Shown piece after piece: positions 51,701-61,388 of a stretch of DNA of 64,000 nucleotides. This stretch comes from Lamprobacter modestohalophilus (GTDB taxonomy: Bacteria; Pseudomonadota; Gammaproteobacteria; Chromatiales; Chromatiaceae). Position numbers and translations under genes: made by a program. The notes below the pieces were generated by a model that made no database searches, was not told where the DNA came from, and was given only the letters and a program-made list of their open reading frames with translations. Each line of letters starts with the position of its first letter. The first letter of the stretch is position 1. The stretch is from contig NZ_NRRY01000007.1 in the NCBI RefSeq assembly GCF_016583905.1, positions 62,001 through 126,000 on the forward strand, written 5' to 3'.

Positions 51701-51771
51701 CTTTCGCTTTGGTTGAGCGCGTCTTGCTTTGGCTGTTTTTTGCTCTTCTTGCTTTGGCGTCTTGCTTTGGC
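51701..51771 (+). repeat. Direct repeats after waaA
   Basis: cttgctttggc occurs at 51723-51733, 51748-51758 and 51761-51771, with a diverged ctttcgctttgg at 51701-51712. It lies in the 194-base space between waaA and the convergent isochorismatase-like gene. No gene or terminator is evident in this space. Confidence 0.85.
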
Positions 51772-51857
51772 CGTATTCCTGAGCCTGTCCGTGCTGGGGC
51801 GACTAGGCTCCGGCGCTGCTCGGGCTTTCCTGTCCTTGTCTTTCCTATCCTTTCAGC

Positions 51858-52451
51858 CTAGGGATTGCGCGGCTCTTTGAAGAGGCGTGAGACGGCTCTG
51901 AACTGCTGGTGTTGGGAGTCGCTGAGCCATTCGAATGCAACCGACTCGGTGTTGCTGACCTGGATGCCGGAATGGCGCATGCGCTCTAGGGCATTCTCGG
52001 CCTTGCCGGGGTGCCGCGAGCAGATCGCGTCAGCGGCGATGAAGACCTGGTAGCCCCAACGCTGCAGGCCTGAGGCGGTCTGAAGGATACAGATATGAGC
52101 CTCCATGCCGACCAGGACGACCTGCTTGCGTTGCGGCTGCTCGGTGAGCGCGCGCTCGAAGCCGGGGGCGGTGCAGCAGGAGAAGCAGGTCTTCTCGGTG
52201 GGCATCGCGGTCTCTGGCATCTGCTCGCGCACCGCAGTGATGGTCTTGCCAAGACCCTGCGGATTTTGCTCGGTCGAGATGATCGGGATCTCGAGGATCT
52301 TGGCTGCGCTGATCAGGCGGTTGATATTGGTCACCGTGCGCTCGAGCAGGTCTTCTGGCATGGCTGCGGCGAGCCGCTCCTGGGCGTCGATGATCAGCAG
52401 TTGCGCGAACGCGGCCTGACACAGCGGCATCGGAGCCTGATGGATGCTCAT
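51858..52451 (-). CDS. Isochorismatase-like cysteine hydrolase
   Basis: 197 residues. The catalytic triad is visible: an aspartate in LLIIDAQERL (D22), a lysine in MPTEKTCFSC (K87) and the cysteine in VVLVGMEAHICILQTA (C119). This group (YcaC-like) hydrolyses amides or related bonds. The substrate is unknown. Ribosome site gaggag. It follows the rhodanese gene by 15 bases on the same strand, so the rhodanese, this gene and possibly PCMT form one unit. Confidence 0.9.
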   Translation of the reverse strand: MSIHQAPMPLCQAAFAQLLIIDAQERLAAAMPEDLLERTVTNINRLISAAKILEIPIISTEQNPQGLGKTITAVREQMPETAMPTEKTCFSCCTAPGFERALTEQPQRKQVVLVGMEAHICILQTASGLQRWGYQVFIAADAICSRHPGKAENALERMRHSGIQVSNTESVAFEWLSDSQHQQFRAVSRLFKEPRNP

Positions 52452-52466
52452 GGCAATCTCCTCGGT

Positions 52467-52799
52467 TTAGTAGGTCGGCATCTCGGGGTCGATGTCGCTG
52501 GCCCAGGCGGCGACCCCACCGCGCAGGTTGATGACGCGCTTCAGGCCTTGGTGTTCGAGGAAGCGAGCAACCTGTTGCGAGCGAATGCCGTGATGACAGA
52601 TGACGACCACGGGGCGCTCCTGGTCAAGCTGGCCGGCGTTGGCTGGCACTTGGCGCATGGGTAAGAGCTCGCTGCCCGGGATGCGGCAGATGGCATGCTC
52701 CCAGGGCTCACGGACATCCAGCAGGAGCGGCCGCTGGTCGTCGATCTTGCCGCTGCCGTCAAGGATCTGTTTGAGCGCTTGGGGGGTTATTTGGTCCAT
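52467..52799 (-). CDS. Rhodanese-domain protein
   Basis: 110 residues, a single rhodanese domain. LLLDVREPWEHAICRIPGSEL is the conserved N-terminal half. The active-site loop is VVICHHGIRSQQ with C68, so a sulfur transferase is likely. GlpE-type stand-alone rhodaneses act in cyanide or sulfane-sulfur handling. In a putative sulfur bacterium a persulfide carrier role is possible but not shown. PCMT gene lies 30 bases upstream. Confidence 0.92.
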   Translation of the reverse strand: MDQITPQALKQILDGSGKIDDQRPLLLDVREPWEHAICRIPGSELLPMRQVPANAGQLDQERPVVVICHHGIRSQQVARFLEHQGLKRVINLRGGVAAWASDIDPEMPTY

Positions 52800-52829
52800 A
52801 CGCTGGGCTCTTGCTCGATTGGTGTCAGC

Positions 52830-53492
52830 TCAGAATGCAAAGCGTTCTGGCAGTGGGGCGTTCTCCAGCGACGCGATACTGGTCTCGAACAGGCTCTCGC
52901 GGCGGAAATCGTTGCCGATGCGGGTGATGCGCATGGCTTCCATCAGCGGCTGCTCGCCGACGACGATGAACAGCCGGCCACCATCCGTCAGCAGCTGCTC
53001 AAGAGCGGCTAAAGGCTCAGCGGTGGGGACAGATCCGGTGACGGCGATGACGTCGAACGGCCCGCCCTGGACCTGTCCAGCGAAGGCATCGGCAGTATGC
53101 ACCTCGACCTGCGACAGGCCCATGGCGTTAAGACGAACGCGGGCGCCCTCGGCCAGGTCCGGGTCGATCTCGATGCTGAAGACCTGTTCGCCAAGGTGGG
53201 CCAGGCAGGCAGTGCCGTACCCTGTGCCGGTGCCGATCTCAAAGACGCTCTCGTGCGGTTGCACCTCCAGCGCTTGGAGCATGCGCCCGACGACTTTGGG
53301 TGCCAGCATGCTTGTGCGCTGGCCGAGCGGGATCTCGATATCGGCGTAGGCGAGCCCGCGGTAGGCGTCGGGGACGAACGCCTCACGCGGCAGGTTGCGC
53401 ATCACCGTCAGTACGCGCTGATTGAGCACATCCCAAGGTCGCACCTGTTGCTCGATCATGTTGAAACGTGCGCGATCCATGGTCGGTTGCAT
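52830..53492 (-). CDS. PCMT-family methyltransferase (protein-L-isoaspartate O-methyltransferase-like)
   Basis: 220 residues from ATG 53492, chosen for the gagga site upstream. An ATG at 53480 is the alternative. It has the SAM-binding motif FEIGTGTGYGTACLAHLG and the preceding RTSMLAPKVVGRMLQAL block. The N-terminus ARFNMIEQQVRPWDVL is typical of the subgroup found beside rhodanese and TolC genes rather than the classical surE-linked pcm. It may repair isoaspartyl damage, but the precise substrate is uncertain. Confidence 0.9.
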   Translation of the reverse strand: MQPTMDRARFNMIEQQVRPWDVLNQRVLTVMRNLPREAFVPDAYRGLAYADIEIPLGQRTSMLAPKVVGRMLQALEVQPHESVFEIGTGTGYGTACLAHLGEQVFSIEIDPDLAEGARVRLNAMGLSQVEVHTADAFAGQVQGGPFDVIAVTGSVPTAEPLAALEQLLTDGGRLFIVVGEQPLMEAMRITRIGNDFRRESLFETSIASLENAPLPERFAF

Positions 53493-53603
53493 CCGCTGGG
53501 GTCCTCATCTGGGGTCGGTGGTTGGGCCAGAGCTCGGCATAAGCACCGACGAAGGGTATGGAATTTGGTCTGGGGTGGCAAGCGTGCGGGTGACGCGCGA
53601 GCG

Positions 53604-54725
53604 CTAAATCAGCACCAGATTATCGCGGTGGATCAGCTCCTCGTCATTGATATAGCCGAGGATGCCGACGAAGGCCGAGCTGGGGTGGCCCTTGATGCGC
53701 AAGGTGTCTTGCACATCATAGTTGACCAGTCCGCGCGCGATCTCGCGGCCGTGCTCGTCCACGCAGGCAACCACCTCGCCGCGCTTGAACTGACCGCGCA
53801 CGGCCTTGACGCCGACCGCGAGCAGGCTGCGCCCCTGCTCGCATAGTGCCCGTGCGGCGCCGGCATCGAGCACGAGGCGACCGCTGACGCGTAGATGGCC
53901 GGCCAGCCATTGCTTGCGCGCCGCTTGCGGCTCTTGTACCGGGGTGAGCAGGGTGCCGATCGGCGCGCCCTTGCCGAGCTGGCTGAGGCAGTCTTCACCG
54001 CGTCCGGGGGCGATGATGGTGGCACAGCCAGAGCGGGCGGCGAGCCTGGCCGCGCGCACCTTGGTCACCATGCCGCCGCTGCCGAGGCCGCCGCTGCCAC
54101 CGGCGACCTGATCGAGGCGATTATCGTTGATGCGGGTCTCGGCGATCAGGTGGGCATCTGGATGCTTGCGCGGGTCGGCGTCGAACAGGCCGTCCTGATC
54201 GGTCAGCAGCACCAGTAGCTCGGCCTCGATCAGGTTTGCGACCAGCGCGGCGAGCGTGTCGTTGTCGCCGAAACGCAGCTCGTCAGTCGCGACGGTGTCG
54301 TTCTCATTGATCACCGGCACCACGCCAAGCGAGAGCAGCGTGCGCAAGGTGCTGCGGGCGTTGAGATAGCGCTCGCGGTTGGCGAGATCGTCGCGGGTGA
54401 GAAGCACCTGCGCGGTATGTAGGCCGCGCCGCGCGAAGCAGGTCTCCCAGGCGCGGATCAGCCCCATCTGACCAATCGCCGCGGCCGCCTGCAGCTCGTG
54501 TAGCGCGCGTGGTCGCTGTAGCCAGCCCATGCGTGCCATGCCTTGGGCGACGGCGCCAGACGAGACCAGAACCAGATCATGGCCGGCAAGCCGACGCGCG
54601 CTGAGCTGGGCGACCCAGGGCTCGAGGACGTCGATATCCAGGCCAGCGCCGTCGCGCGTCAGCAGCGCACTGCCGATCTTGACGACCCAGCGCCGGGTCT
54701 GCGGAATCCGCTCGCGGTTGAACAT
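53604..54725 (-). CDS. proB: Glutamate 5-kinase
   Basis: First enzyme of proline synthesis. 373 residues. The amino-acid-kinase domain (1-about 260) has [10 protein letters not shown], the conserved INENDTVAT and [11 protein letters not shown]-terminal PUA domain (about 280-373) has [19 protein letters not shown], which in E. coli tunes proline feedback. Start ATG 54725 has no strong ribosome site. It lies 68 bases after obg in the usual gammaproteobacterial order. Confidence 0.96.
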   Translation of the reverse strand: MFNRERIPQTRRWVVKIGSALLTRDGAGLDIDVLEPWVAQLSARRLAGHDLVLVSSGAVAQGMARMGWLQRPRALHELQAAAAIGQMGLIRAWETCFARRGLHTAQVLLTRDDLANRERYLNARSTLRTLLSLGVVPVINENDTVATDELRFGDNDTLAALVANLIEAELLVLLTDQDGLFDADPRKHPDAHLIAETRINDNRLDQVAGGSGGLGSGGMVTKVRAARLAARSGCATIIAPGRGEDCLSQLGKGAPIGTLLTPVQEPQAARKQWLAGHLRVSGRLVLDAGAARALCEQGRSLLAVGVKAVRGQFKRGEVVACVDEHGREIARGLVNYDVQDTLRIKGHPSSAFVGILGYINDEELIHRDNLVLI

Positions 54726-54793
54726 TTGAGTGGCGAGGGGGGGTGACGTTTGAAGGGTGAAGCTTGGAGATTTGGAGCTTGGAGGGTGGCTGG

Positions 54794-56199
<1,406 letters not shown>

Positions 56200-56240
56200 T
56201 GTAGTGGTCTCCGTCGCGCTGCCGAATCCTAATGGATCGG

Positions 56241-56555
56241 TCAGCCGTTGCTGATGCCGGTGATCTTGAGCTGGGTGAACAGCTGGCGATGGCCCTGCCG
56301 CTTCAGGTGGTGCTTACGGCGCTTGAACTTGACGATGTGGACCTTGTCATGCTTGCCGTGAGCGGCGACTTCAGCCGTGACCTTAGCGCCGTCCAGGTAA
56401 GGCTTGCCAACCTGAACAGAGTCGCCGTCAGCGAGCATCAGCACGCGCGGGATGTCCAACGTCGAGCCTTGACTGGCGTCGAGCTTCTCGACGGTCACGA
56501 GATCGCCCTCGGCGACGCGGTACTGTTTACCGCCGGTTTCGATGATTGCGTACAT
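56241..56555 (-). CDS. rplU: 50S ribosomal protein L21
   Basis: 23S-binding protein of the large subunit. From ATG 56555 it has 104 residues, [18 protein letters not shown], close to the 103 of E. coli. The frame extends upstream to 56927 without protein character and is rejected. [15 protein letters not shown] is the conserved basic block. First gene of rplU-rpmA-obg, with its promoter expected in 56556-56700 but not clearly seen. Confidence 0.98.
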   Translation of the reverse strand: MYAIIETGGKQYRVAEGDLVTVEKLDASQGSTLDIPRVLMLADGDSVQVGKPYLDGAKVTAEVAAHGKHDKVHIVKFKRRKHHLKRQGHRQLFTQLKITGISNG

Positions 56556-56805
56556 AACGGGGTCGAGATGCCTCGAAAATAGAAGTATTTTCACCGAGCG
56601 AGGTGGGAGCTGCGGTACAGTCGTTGAGCGACCTCCGCTGAACAATCCCTCGATCGCACAAGACCCCCTAGTATGCCCCCGCGATCGCTGGGCGTCAAAG
56701 GCATGATTAAGGTCGGATGCGCTGTGCCGCCGACAAAACATCGGCCTGCGCTGCCGGTCACGCCGGCTGAATCCGCGTCTTCCGGGGGCATGGCGAGGTC
56801 CTAGC

Positions 56806-56881
56806 GAGATCCTGGCAGAGGCTCTGTCAGATCTCCTATCAGAGATCCTGGCAACGGCGTGGAGGTTCTGGCAACGGCGTG
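56806..56881 (+). repeat. Overlapping direct repeats upstream of ispB
   Basis: gagatcctggca at 56806-56817 and 56842-56853. The second overlaps ctggcaacggcgtg at 56848-56861, which recurs exactly at 56868-56881 (20-base period). The array ends 18 bases before the ispB -35 box, a position where an activator could bind, though no regulator is known. Confidence 0.8.
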
Positions 56882-56898
56882 ACTTTCGGTTAACGCTC

Positions 56899-56927
56899 TT
56901 GACAGTCTTCTGGTGCGAACCTAGCAT
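56899..56927 (+). promoter_or_regulatory. Sigma-70 promoter for ispB
   Basis: TTGACA at 56899-56904, a 17-base spacer and TAGCAT at 56922-56927. The -35 is consensus. The ispB ATG is 33 bases further on. Confidence 0.65.
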
Positions 56928-56959
56928 TTGCCGGCCCTATCAGCAGTAGATGCCGCTTC

Positions 56960-57928
56960 ATGGACCTTTCTCAGATTCGGTCGCCTGTGGCCGATGACGT
57001 CAAGGCGGTCGACAAACTCATCGTTGACCGCCTGCAGTCTAACGTCGTACTCATCAACCAGATCGGCCACTACATTGTCAGTAGCGGCGGCAAGCGGCTT
57101 CGGCCCCTGCTCGTCCTTTTGGCGGCGCGCGCTTGCGGCTACTCAGGCCACCGGCATCTGGATGCAGCCGCGATCGTGGAGTTCATCCACACCGCGACCC
57201 TCCTGCATGACGACGTCGTCGATGGCTCCGAGCTGCGCCGCAATCGCGATACGGCAAACACCGTGTGGGGCAATGAAGCCAGCGTCTTGGTCGGCGACTT
57301 CCTCTACGCCCGCGCCTTCGAGATGATGGTTGACGTCGGCAACCTTCGCATCATGGAAGTGATGGCCGGTGCCACAGCCCGCATCGCCGAAGGCGAGGTG
57401 TTGCAACTGCTCAACGCCAACGATGCCGATACCGACGAGTCGCGCTACATGGAGGTGATACAACGCAAGACCGCCACCCTGTTCGAGGCGGGCACGCGGC
57501 TTGGCGCTGTTCTCACCGAGTCGAATCCTGAGGTCGAGGCCGCGATGTCAAGCTATGGCCTGCACCTAGGCATCGCTTTCCAGCTGGTTGACGATGCGCT
57601 CGATTACATGTCTGACGACGGCACCATCGGCAAACAGATCGGCGACGATCTCGACGAAGGCAAGCCGACGCTACCGGTGATTCGCGCGATGGAGGTCGGC
57701 AATGATGCTCAGCGCAAGCGTCTCCGCCAAGCCATCGAAGAAGGCGGTAGGCAACACATCGATGATGTCATCGAAGCCATTGTCGCCACCAAAGCGATCG
57801 ACTATACTGTCGAGCTTGCTCGCTGGCATGCGGACGCGGCCAAACAGGCGCTGAACGCGGTGCCAGAGTCGCCCAGTCGTGAGTCCTTGGCGGCAACGGC
57901 AGACTTCTCAGTCGCTCGAACCTACTAG
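56960..57928 (+). CDS. ispB: Polyprenyl diphosphate synthase (octaprenyl type)
   Basis: Makes the long isoprenoid side chain of ubiquinone or menaquinone. 322 residues, the same size as E. coli IspB. GGKRLRP is at 43-49. The first aspartate-rich motif is DDVVD (D84, D85, D88) and the second is LVDDALDY. Chain length (C40 or C45) cannot be read safely. It is divergent from rplU. A weak hairpin (atcaatcg / cgattgat, 58035-58061) lies between it and tRNA-Pro. Confidence 0.95.
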   Translation: MDLSQIRSPVADDVKAVDKLIVDRLQSNVVLINQIGHYIVSSGGKRLRPLLVLLAARACGYSGHRHLDAAAIVEFIHTATLLHDDVVDGSELRRNRDTANTVWGNEASVLVGDFLYARAFEMMVDVGNLRIMEVMAGATARIAEGEVLQLLNANDADTDESRYMEVIQRKTATLFEAGTRLGAVLTESNPEVEAAMSSYGLHLGIAFQLVDDALDYMSDDGTIGKQIGDDLDEGKPTLPVIRAMEVGNDAQRKRLRQAIEEGGRQHIDDVIEAIVATKAIDYTVELARWHADAAKQALNAVPESPSRESLAATADFSVARTY

Positions 57929-58070
57929 CGAAAGGATTCGATGAGACAAGCGATGGGGTAAGCCCAGAGTGGACAGGCGAGCAGAGATCAACGGACGAAG
58001 CGGGTTGCTGCAAAGGCCATCCGCCTGACAATCAATCAATCGGCGCCACCAGGCGATTGATGCAGAACAT

Positions 58071-58147
58071 CGGGGTGTAGCTCAGCCTGGTAGAGCACTG
58101 CCTTCGGGAGGCAGGGGCCGGAGGTTCGAATCCTCTCACCCCGACCA
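58071..58147 (+). tRNA. tRNA-Pro (anticodon CGG)
   Basis: 77-base cloverleaf. Acceptor stem cggggtg / caccccg is perfect, with discriminator A and an encoded CCA at 58145-58147. The anticodon arm ctgcc-ttcggga-ggcag gives CGG, reading CCG. The D arm (agctcagcctggtagagc) and the T arm with ggttcgaatcc are normal. It follows ispB by 142 bases, as in many gammaproteobacteria. Confidence 0.97.
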
Positions 58148-58152
58148 TTCAA

Positions 58153-58410
58153 TTAGCCTAGCGCACTGGCGCGGCGTTCTTCGGGACATCGAGGCATGGT
58201 GTGCTCCTCTTGCCCTCGACGAGGCTTAAGGAGGGTAACAGGGTCAGCCGACACACTGAGGGCCGGGCGCAAGGTGGCGGCGAAGACTTGGCGCTCCCCG
58301 CTGGCAAGGAACACCCGAACCGGCCCATCGGTGGCCAGGCGCGCCACCACGCCCTCGCCACACTTGGGATGTTGGATTCGCTGGGCGAGCTGGAAGTGGG
58401 GATCGGCCAT
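58153..58410 (-). CDS. Small protein with a DUF3553/tudor-like segment
   Basis: 85 residues from ATG 58410 (an ATG directly upstream at 58411-58413 is equally possible). MADPHFQLAQRIQHPKCGEGVVARL and VRVFLASGERQVFAATL resemble the small beta-barrel found as DUF3553 and at the C-terminus of PcrA/UvrD helicases. The last 30 residues are charged and unmatched. It starts directly after the DUF5615 stop (TGA ATG ATG), so it is probably translated by coupling. Function unknown. Confidence 0.6.
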   Translation of the reverse strand: MADPHFQLAQRIQHPKCGEGVVARLATDGPVRVFLASGERQVFAATLRPALSVSADPVTLLKPRRGQEEHTMPRCPEERRASALG

Positions 58411-58413
58411 CAT

Positions 58414-58767
58414 TCAATCGTGAACAAGCAGATGGCTCAGCGTCAGCTCAACGAATTGGCTGGAAGCGAATGCGTTTTCGATTTCAGCGATATTTCGTGT
58501 CAGCAAGCGCTCCAATACCTGGTTGCTGATATTGCCGGTGACGATCAGCAACAGCTTGGGCGGGCGACCTTGTAGTAGGAAAGAATCGACGAAATCGGCG
58601 TCTTTGGTGACAACGATTCGATGCTCTAGACAAGCCAATGCCGTGATGCCTGCATCCTGAGTCCGATTCTGTTCGGGCAAATCCAAGGTGTGCAAAACGT
58701 CGTGCCCGCGCGCCGCGAGCCAACGCGCCAAGCGTTTTGGCAGTTGAGCGTCAACGATGAACTTCAT
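58414..58767 (-). CDS. DUF5615 PIN-like protein (toxin-like)
   Basis: 117 residues beginning MKFIVDAQLPKRLARWL, with the acidic PIN-type residues D6 and the TKDADFVDSF motif (D56, D58, D61) typical of DUF5615/Mut7-C-like nucleases. Such proteins pair with DUF433 partners in toxin-antitoxin-like modules. It overlaps the DUF433 stop by four bases, the usual antitoxin-first arrangement. RNase activity is expected from family, not shown. Confidence 0.88.
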   Translation of the reverse strand: MKFIVDAQLPKRLARWLAARGHDVLHTLDLPEQNRTQDAGITALACLEHRIVVTKDADFVDSFLLQGRPPKLLLIVTGNISNQVLERLLTRNIAEIENAFASSQFVELTLSHLLVHD

Positions 58768-58988
58768 GCCGCCAAGGATTCAACACGCTTAACCGCCATC
58801 AGACGCGCGGCAAAGGCGAGCGCCGCCAGGATGTCTTCGCGGGTTAAATCTTCGTAATCGGTCAGAATGTCCTCAATCGTCATGCCGCTGGCCAGCCATT
58901 CGAGCACATTCTCGACTGGATAGCGCAGCCCGCGAATGCAGGGCTTGCCGTGGCAAATATTCGGATCAATCGTAATCAAATCAGTCAT
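58764..58988 (-). CDS. DUF433 antitoxin-like protein
   Basis: 74 residues. TIDPNICHGKPCIRGLRYPVENVLEWLASGMTIEDI is the classic DUF433 core, ending in a helix-turn-helix-like DLTREDILAALAFAARL. It is expected to neutralise the DUF5615 partner and possibly bind the operator. Its ATG overlaps the stop of a 38-codon open frame upstream in an ATGA. Confidence 0.9.
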   Translation of the reverse strand: MTDLITIDPNICHGKPCIRGLRYPVENVLEWLASGMTIEDILTDYEDLTREDILAALAFAARLMAVKRVESLAA

Positions 58989-59101
58989 GACGCGATGTCC
59001 TTCAGCTGGGTGGCTCGGGTGTTGTTCTTGTTGATGTGCGCGATCGCTGTGCCTTTCAGGCGACTGCTTTTGAGTTCGTCATGGAGTGTTAAGCCGAGCA
59101 T
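58985..59101 (-). CDS. Predicted 38-residue protein upstream of DUF433
   Basis: A short frame, MLGLTLHDELKSSRLKGTAI then AHINKNNTRATQLKDIAS. A ribosome site gagagga stands six bases before its ATG and overlaps the DUF455 stop region. The stop overlaps the DUF433 ATG in ATGA. Spacing and signal are better than chance, but there is no known family. It may be a small partner or only a coupling peptide. Confidence 0.5.
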   Translation of the reverse strand: MLGLTLHDELKSSRLKGTAIAHINKNNTRATQLKDIAS

Positions 59102-59110
59102 GAAATCCTC

Positions 59111-59968
59111 TCAGTTACCCGCCGTCCTTTGTGTCGGCCGTTGCCCACCACCGGCACACAATCCCTCAAGGTCATCGAGCTCGGCGCCGTCAAAGCCCGC
59201 ACTTAAGCGGTCTGCGCGATTCAGCGGACAGCGAACCTCGCCGTGTAGATGAAGCCGGATCATCGCTAGGGAGGTTGCACGCGGCTCTAGGCCTCGCTCT
59301 TGACAGAGGTGATGAAACCACCGGCTGCCAATCGCGACATGGCCGACTTCGTCGCGCAGAATGATCTCGAGCCGATCCGCGGTGTCATGATCCCCAATCT
59401 GGCGTAGTCGCTCGATCATCCCCGGTGTGACGTCGAGTCCTCGTGCCTCCAGCACCCGTGGCACGAGTGCCATGCGCTCCAGTACATCGCCCGCCGTGCG
59501 GCGCGCCATGTCCCAGAGACCATCGTGGGCGGGGAGGTCGCCATAGTCGTAGCCCAGGGCTTGGAGCCGATCGCGCATCAAGACGAAATGTTCGGCCTCC
59601 TCGGCGGCGACCTTTGCCCAGTCGGCTTGGTAGGCCGTTGGCATCTGCGTGAAGCGCTGCACCGCGTCCCAAGCGAGGTTGATGGCGTTGAACTCGATGT
59701 GGGCGACGGCGTGGACCAGTGAGGCCAGTCCGGCTGGGTTGTTGAGCTTGCGCTTCGGGAGCTCGCGGGCTGAGACCAGCCGTGGTCGGGCAGGGCGACC
59801 CGGGGTTTGTAGGGGATGCCAATCGGCCGGCGCTCCGGGTGCGATCTCCCCAGCTGCCCAACGCGCCGAAACCTGGCGCGTCAGTGCGACCTTGGTATCG
59901 GGCTCGGTTGCGGCCAGACAAGCAGCGGCGGCGCTGACAAGCGTTTGTTTTGCTGTTTGGTTAGTCAA
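59111..59968 (-). CDS. DUF455 ferritin-like protein
   Basis: 285 residues, four-helix ferritin-like fold with a likely dinuclear iron site: E92 in HIEFNAINLAWD, EEAEH at 123-127, and DEVGH at 206-210. Related to MiaE-like and rubrerythrin-like enzymes. The reaction is unknown. The start is TTG at 59968 (MTNQTAKQTL) without a clear ribosome site, so the N-terminus is uncertain. The 38-codon frame and the DUF433-DUF5615 pair follow within ten bases, which is an unusual pairing. Confidence 0.86.
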   Translation of the reverse strand: MTNQTAKQTLVSAAAACLAATEPDTKVALTRQVSARWAAGEIAPGAPADWHPLQTPGRPARPRLVSARELPKRKLNNPAGLASLVHAVAHIEFNAINLAWDAVQRFTQMPTAYQADWAKVAAEEAEHFVLMRDRLQALGYDYGDLPAHDGLWDMARRTAGDVLERMALVPRVLEARGLDVTPGMIERLRQIGDHDTADRLEIILRDEVGHVAIGSRWFHHLCQERGLEPRATSLAMIRLHLHGEVRCPLNRADRLSAGFDGAELDDLEGLCAGGGQRPTQRTAGN

Positions 59969-60147
59969 GATACAGTTGTTTTGTTTTTGAACAGGCTATA
60001 TGCTTTTCAAAACAAGACGACCAGGATGGTTGATTTCCAGTCTGGGCTCGTGGTTGTCGTCGTCAGCCGATAGTTCGGCTATGCTTATCAAGTATTCGAC
60101 CAAAAACTTAAAAACAGGTCGCGTTTGTGCGCCCGAGGATGGTTGTG

Positions 60148-60408
60148 ATGAAACTGTGCAAGACGTGTTTTTCGTCGGTGTGGCCGTTCGTGCTCATGAC
60201 TGTAATCGCTGGGATCACCGGGTTTGTCACTTGGCTGACGCTTGGTCTGTCGCAGCCGGAGCCTGAGACACGTATTGCGGTTGGCTTGATCGTGTTTGTC
60301 GCGGTCGAAGCAACCTTGATCCACTATGTTGTCAGCTGTATGCGCCGCCACTGCCGCCATCACGTCCCGAAGATGGGCCGCGGCCACCACCTGAGCCCGG
60401 GAGCCTGA
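60148..60408 (+). CDS. Small two-helix membrane protein
   Basis: 86 residues from ATG 60148, with gagg nine bases upstream. An in-frame ATG at 60139 and a GTG at 60127 are less likely. Two hydrophobic helices (about 12-34 and 44-63) flank a short acidic loop. The cysteines C4 and C7 form a CxxC at the start, and a histidine-rich tail RRHCRHHVPKMGRGHH follows, which suggests metal binding. No family recognised. It converges with tsaB. Confidence 0.6.
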   Translation: MKLCKTCFSSVWPFVLMTVIAGITGFVTWLTLGLSQPEPETRIAVGLIVFVAVEATLIHYVVSCMRRHCRHHVPKMGRGHHLSPGA

Positions 60409-60443
60409 GGCTCTCTTGGGTCCTGAGCCCGGCTCGCCCAGAC

Positions 60444-61205
60444 CTAGCTTGATTCAGCGGGCTTCGGTCGAACGTCGGTGACCCGATTCCGAAGGTAGAC
60501 CGGAAGCGCTTGGTCCGGCCGCTGCGCGTTCTGTGCGGTGGCGCGGGCTAGCCAGGCGATATCTTCGGCCTGCGGACCACTATCTGCGAGCAGACGCACT
60601 CGAATTGGCTCCGACTCAGGATCAGGATCAGGATCAGGATCAGGATCAGGATCAGGATCAGCATCACTCATAAGCGACGCTTGATGGCGTTCGGCGAGCG
60701 CTGGATAGGCCTCCCAGCCGCTTCCGGCGCCACACCAACCTGAGCCATCCAGGATAGGCGTGTGCTCAGGTGCGACGACCGATTCCAGATCGAGGAGCCT
60801 GATCTGATCACCGTCGTCGATCCGGTAACATCCCCAATAGACCTCGCCCATGCGGGCATCGAGTGCGCAGGCGATCTTGCGTTGTCCGGTCTGCCGGTAA
60901 GCGGCGCGCGCGGTTGCTGCAAGGGTTGAGACGCCAATCACCGGTCGGTTAGCGCCGAAGGCGATACCCTGTGCGACCGCGGTGGCAATGCGCACGCCGG
61001 TGAACGAGCCCGGGCCACGGCCGTAGGCGATCGCGTCCAGGGCTGAAAGGTGCACATTTGCGCCTTGAAGCAGCGTTTCCAGCATCCCGAGGATCAGATC
61101 TGCGTGCCGTCGTGGCGCGGTCTCGCAGCGTTGCTCAAGCTGGTCGTCGATCAGCAAGGCGGCTGAGCAGTCGTTGCCTGAGGTTTCGATGGCCAGGATC
61201 TTCAT
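60444..61205 (-). CDS. tsaB: tRNA threonylcarbamoyladenosine modification protein TsaB
   Basis: Partner of TsaD in making t6A37, an essential tRNA modification. 253 residues from ATG 61205. A longer open frame upstream to 61625 is not coding. MKILAIETSGNDCSAALL is the ASKHA ATP-binding start. GRGPGSFTGVRIATAVAQG and GVSTLAATA follow. Residues about 183-198 carry a (DP)n insert, encoded by a perfect hexanucleotide array, in the variable C-terminal lobe. Most TsaB proteins have about 220-230 residues. Confidence 0.93.
   Translation of the reverse strand: MKILAIETSGNDCSAALLIDDQLEQRCETAPRRHADLILGMLETLLQGANVHLSALDAIAYGRGPGSFTGVRIATAVAQGIAFGANRPVIGVSTLAATARAAYRQTGQRKIACALDARMGEVYWGCYRIDDGDQIRLLDLESVVAPEHTPILDGSGWCGAGSGWEAYPALAERHQASLMSDADPDPDPDPDPDPDPESEPIRVRLLADSGPQAEDIAWLARATAQNAQRPDQALPVYLRNRVTDVRPKPAESS
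60616..60657 (-). repeat. Perfect hexanucleotide array inside tsaB
   Basis: Seven consecutive perfect copies of tcagga (60616-60657), followed by tca. On the coding strand they give Asp-Pro repeats. Perfection over 42 bases implies a recent or mutable array. Copy changes keep the frame. Confidence 0.97.
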
Positions 61206-61388
61206 GTCGGAATGTGGCGGCTGAGTGGACGTTGGACGCGCAGACTGTACCATGGGGGGCTTTCCCCAGCTCAAGATCCCGTCAGTGCACGAACCGAAGG
61301 ATATGCTTGCGATCCGCATCTTAGTACAAACCCCTTGCCGCCGGTCCGCCGAGCTCGCGTTGCCAGCGCGCACCTGCGAGCGTCGGGC

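Larger units (their letters stand above)
56556..56959. other. Divergent intergenic region rplU-ispB
   Basis: 404 bases without a gene. It holds a perfect 6-bp hairpin gatctc-ctatca-gagatc at 56830-56847, direct repeats (gagatcctggca at 56806 and 56842, and ctggcaacggcgtg at 56848 and 56868), and the ispB promoter at 56899. Nothing else is recognisable in 56556-56800. Confidence 0.6.

Noticed and set aside
56241..56927. 228-codon form of rplU
   Set aside because: The extra 124 codons upstream have no similarity to L21, and the family starts at MYAIIETGG. The region holds the ispB promoter and repeats.
59111..59968. DUF455 gene read as the tRNA hydroxylase MiaE
   Set aside because: It has the ferritin-like ligands, but the flanking sequence around E92 and EEAEH fits DUF455 better than MiaE.
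60616..60657. Hexamer array considered as a CRISPR or origin-type repeat
   Set aside because: No spacers, unit only six bases, and it lies in frame in tsaB.
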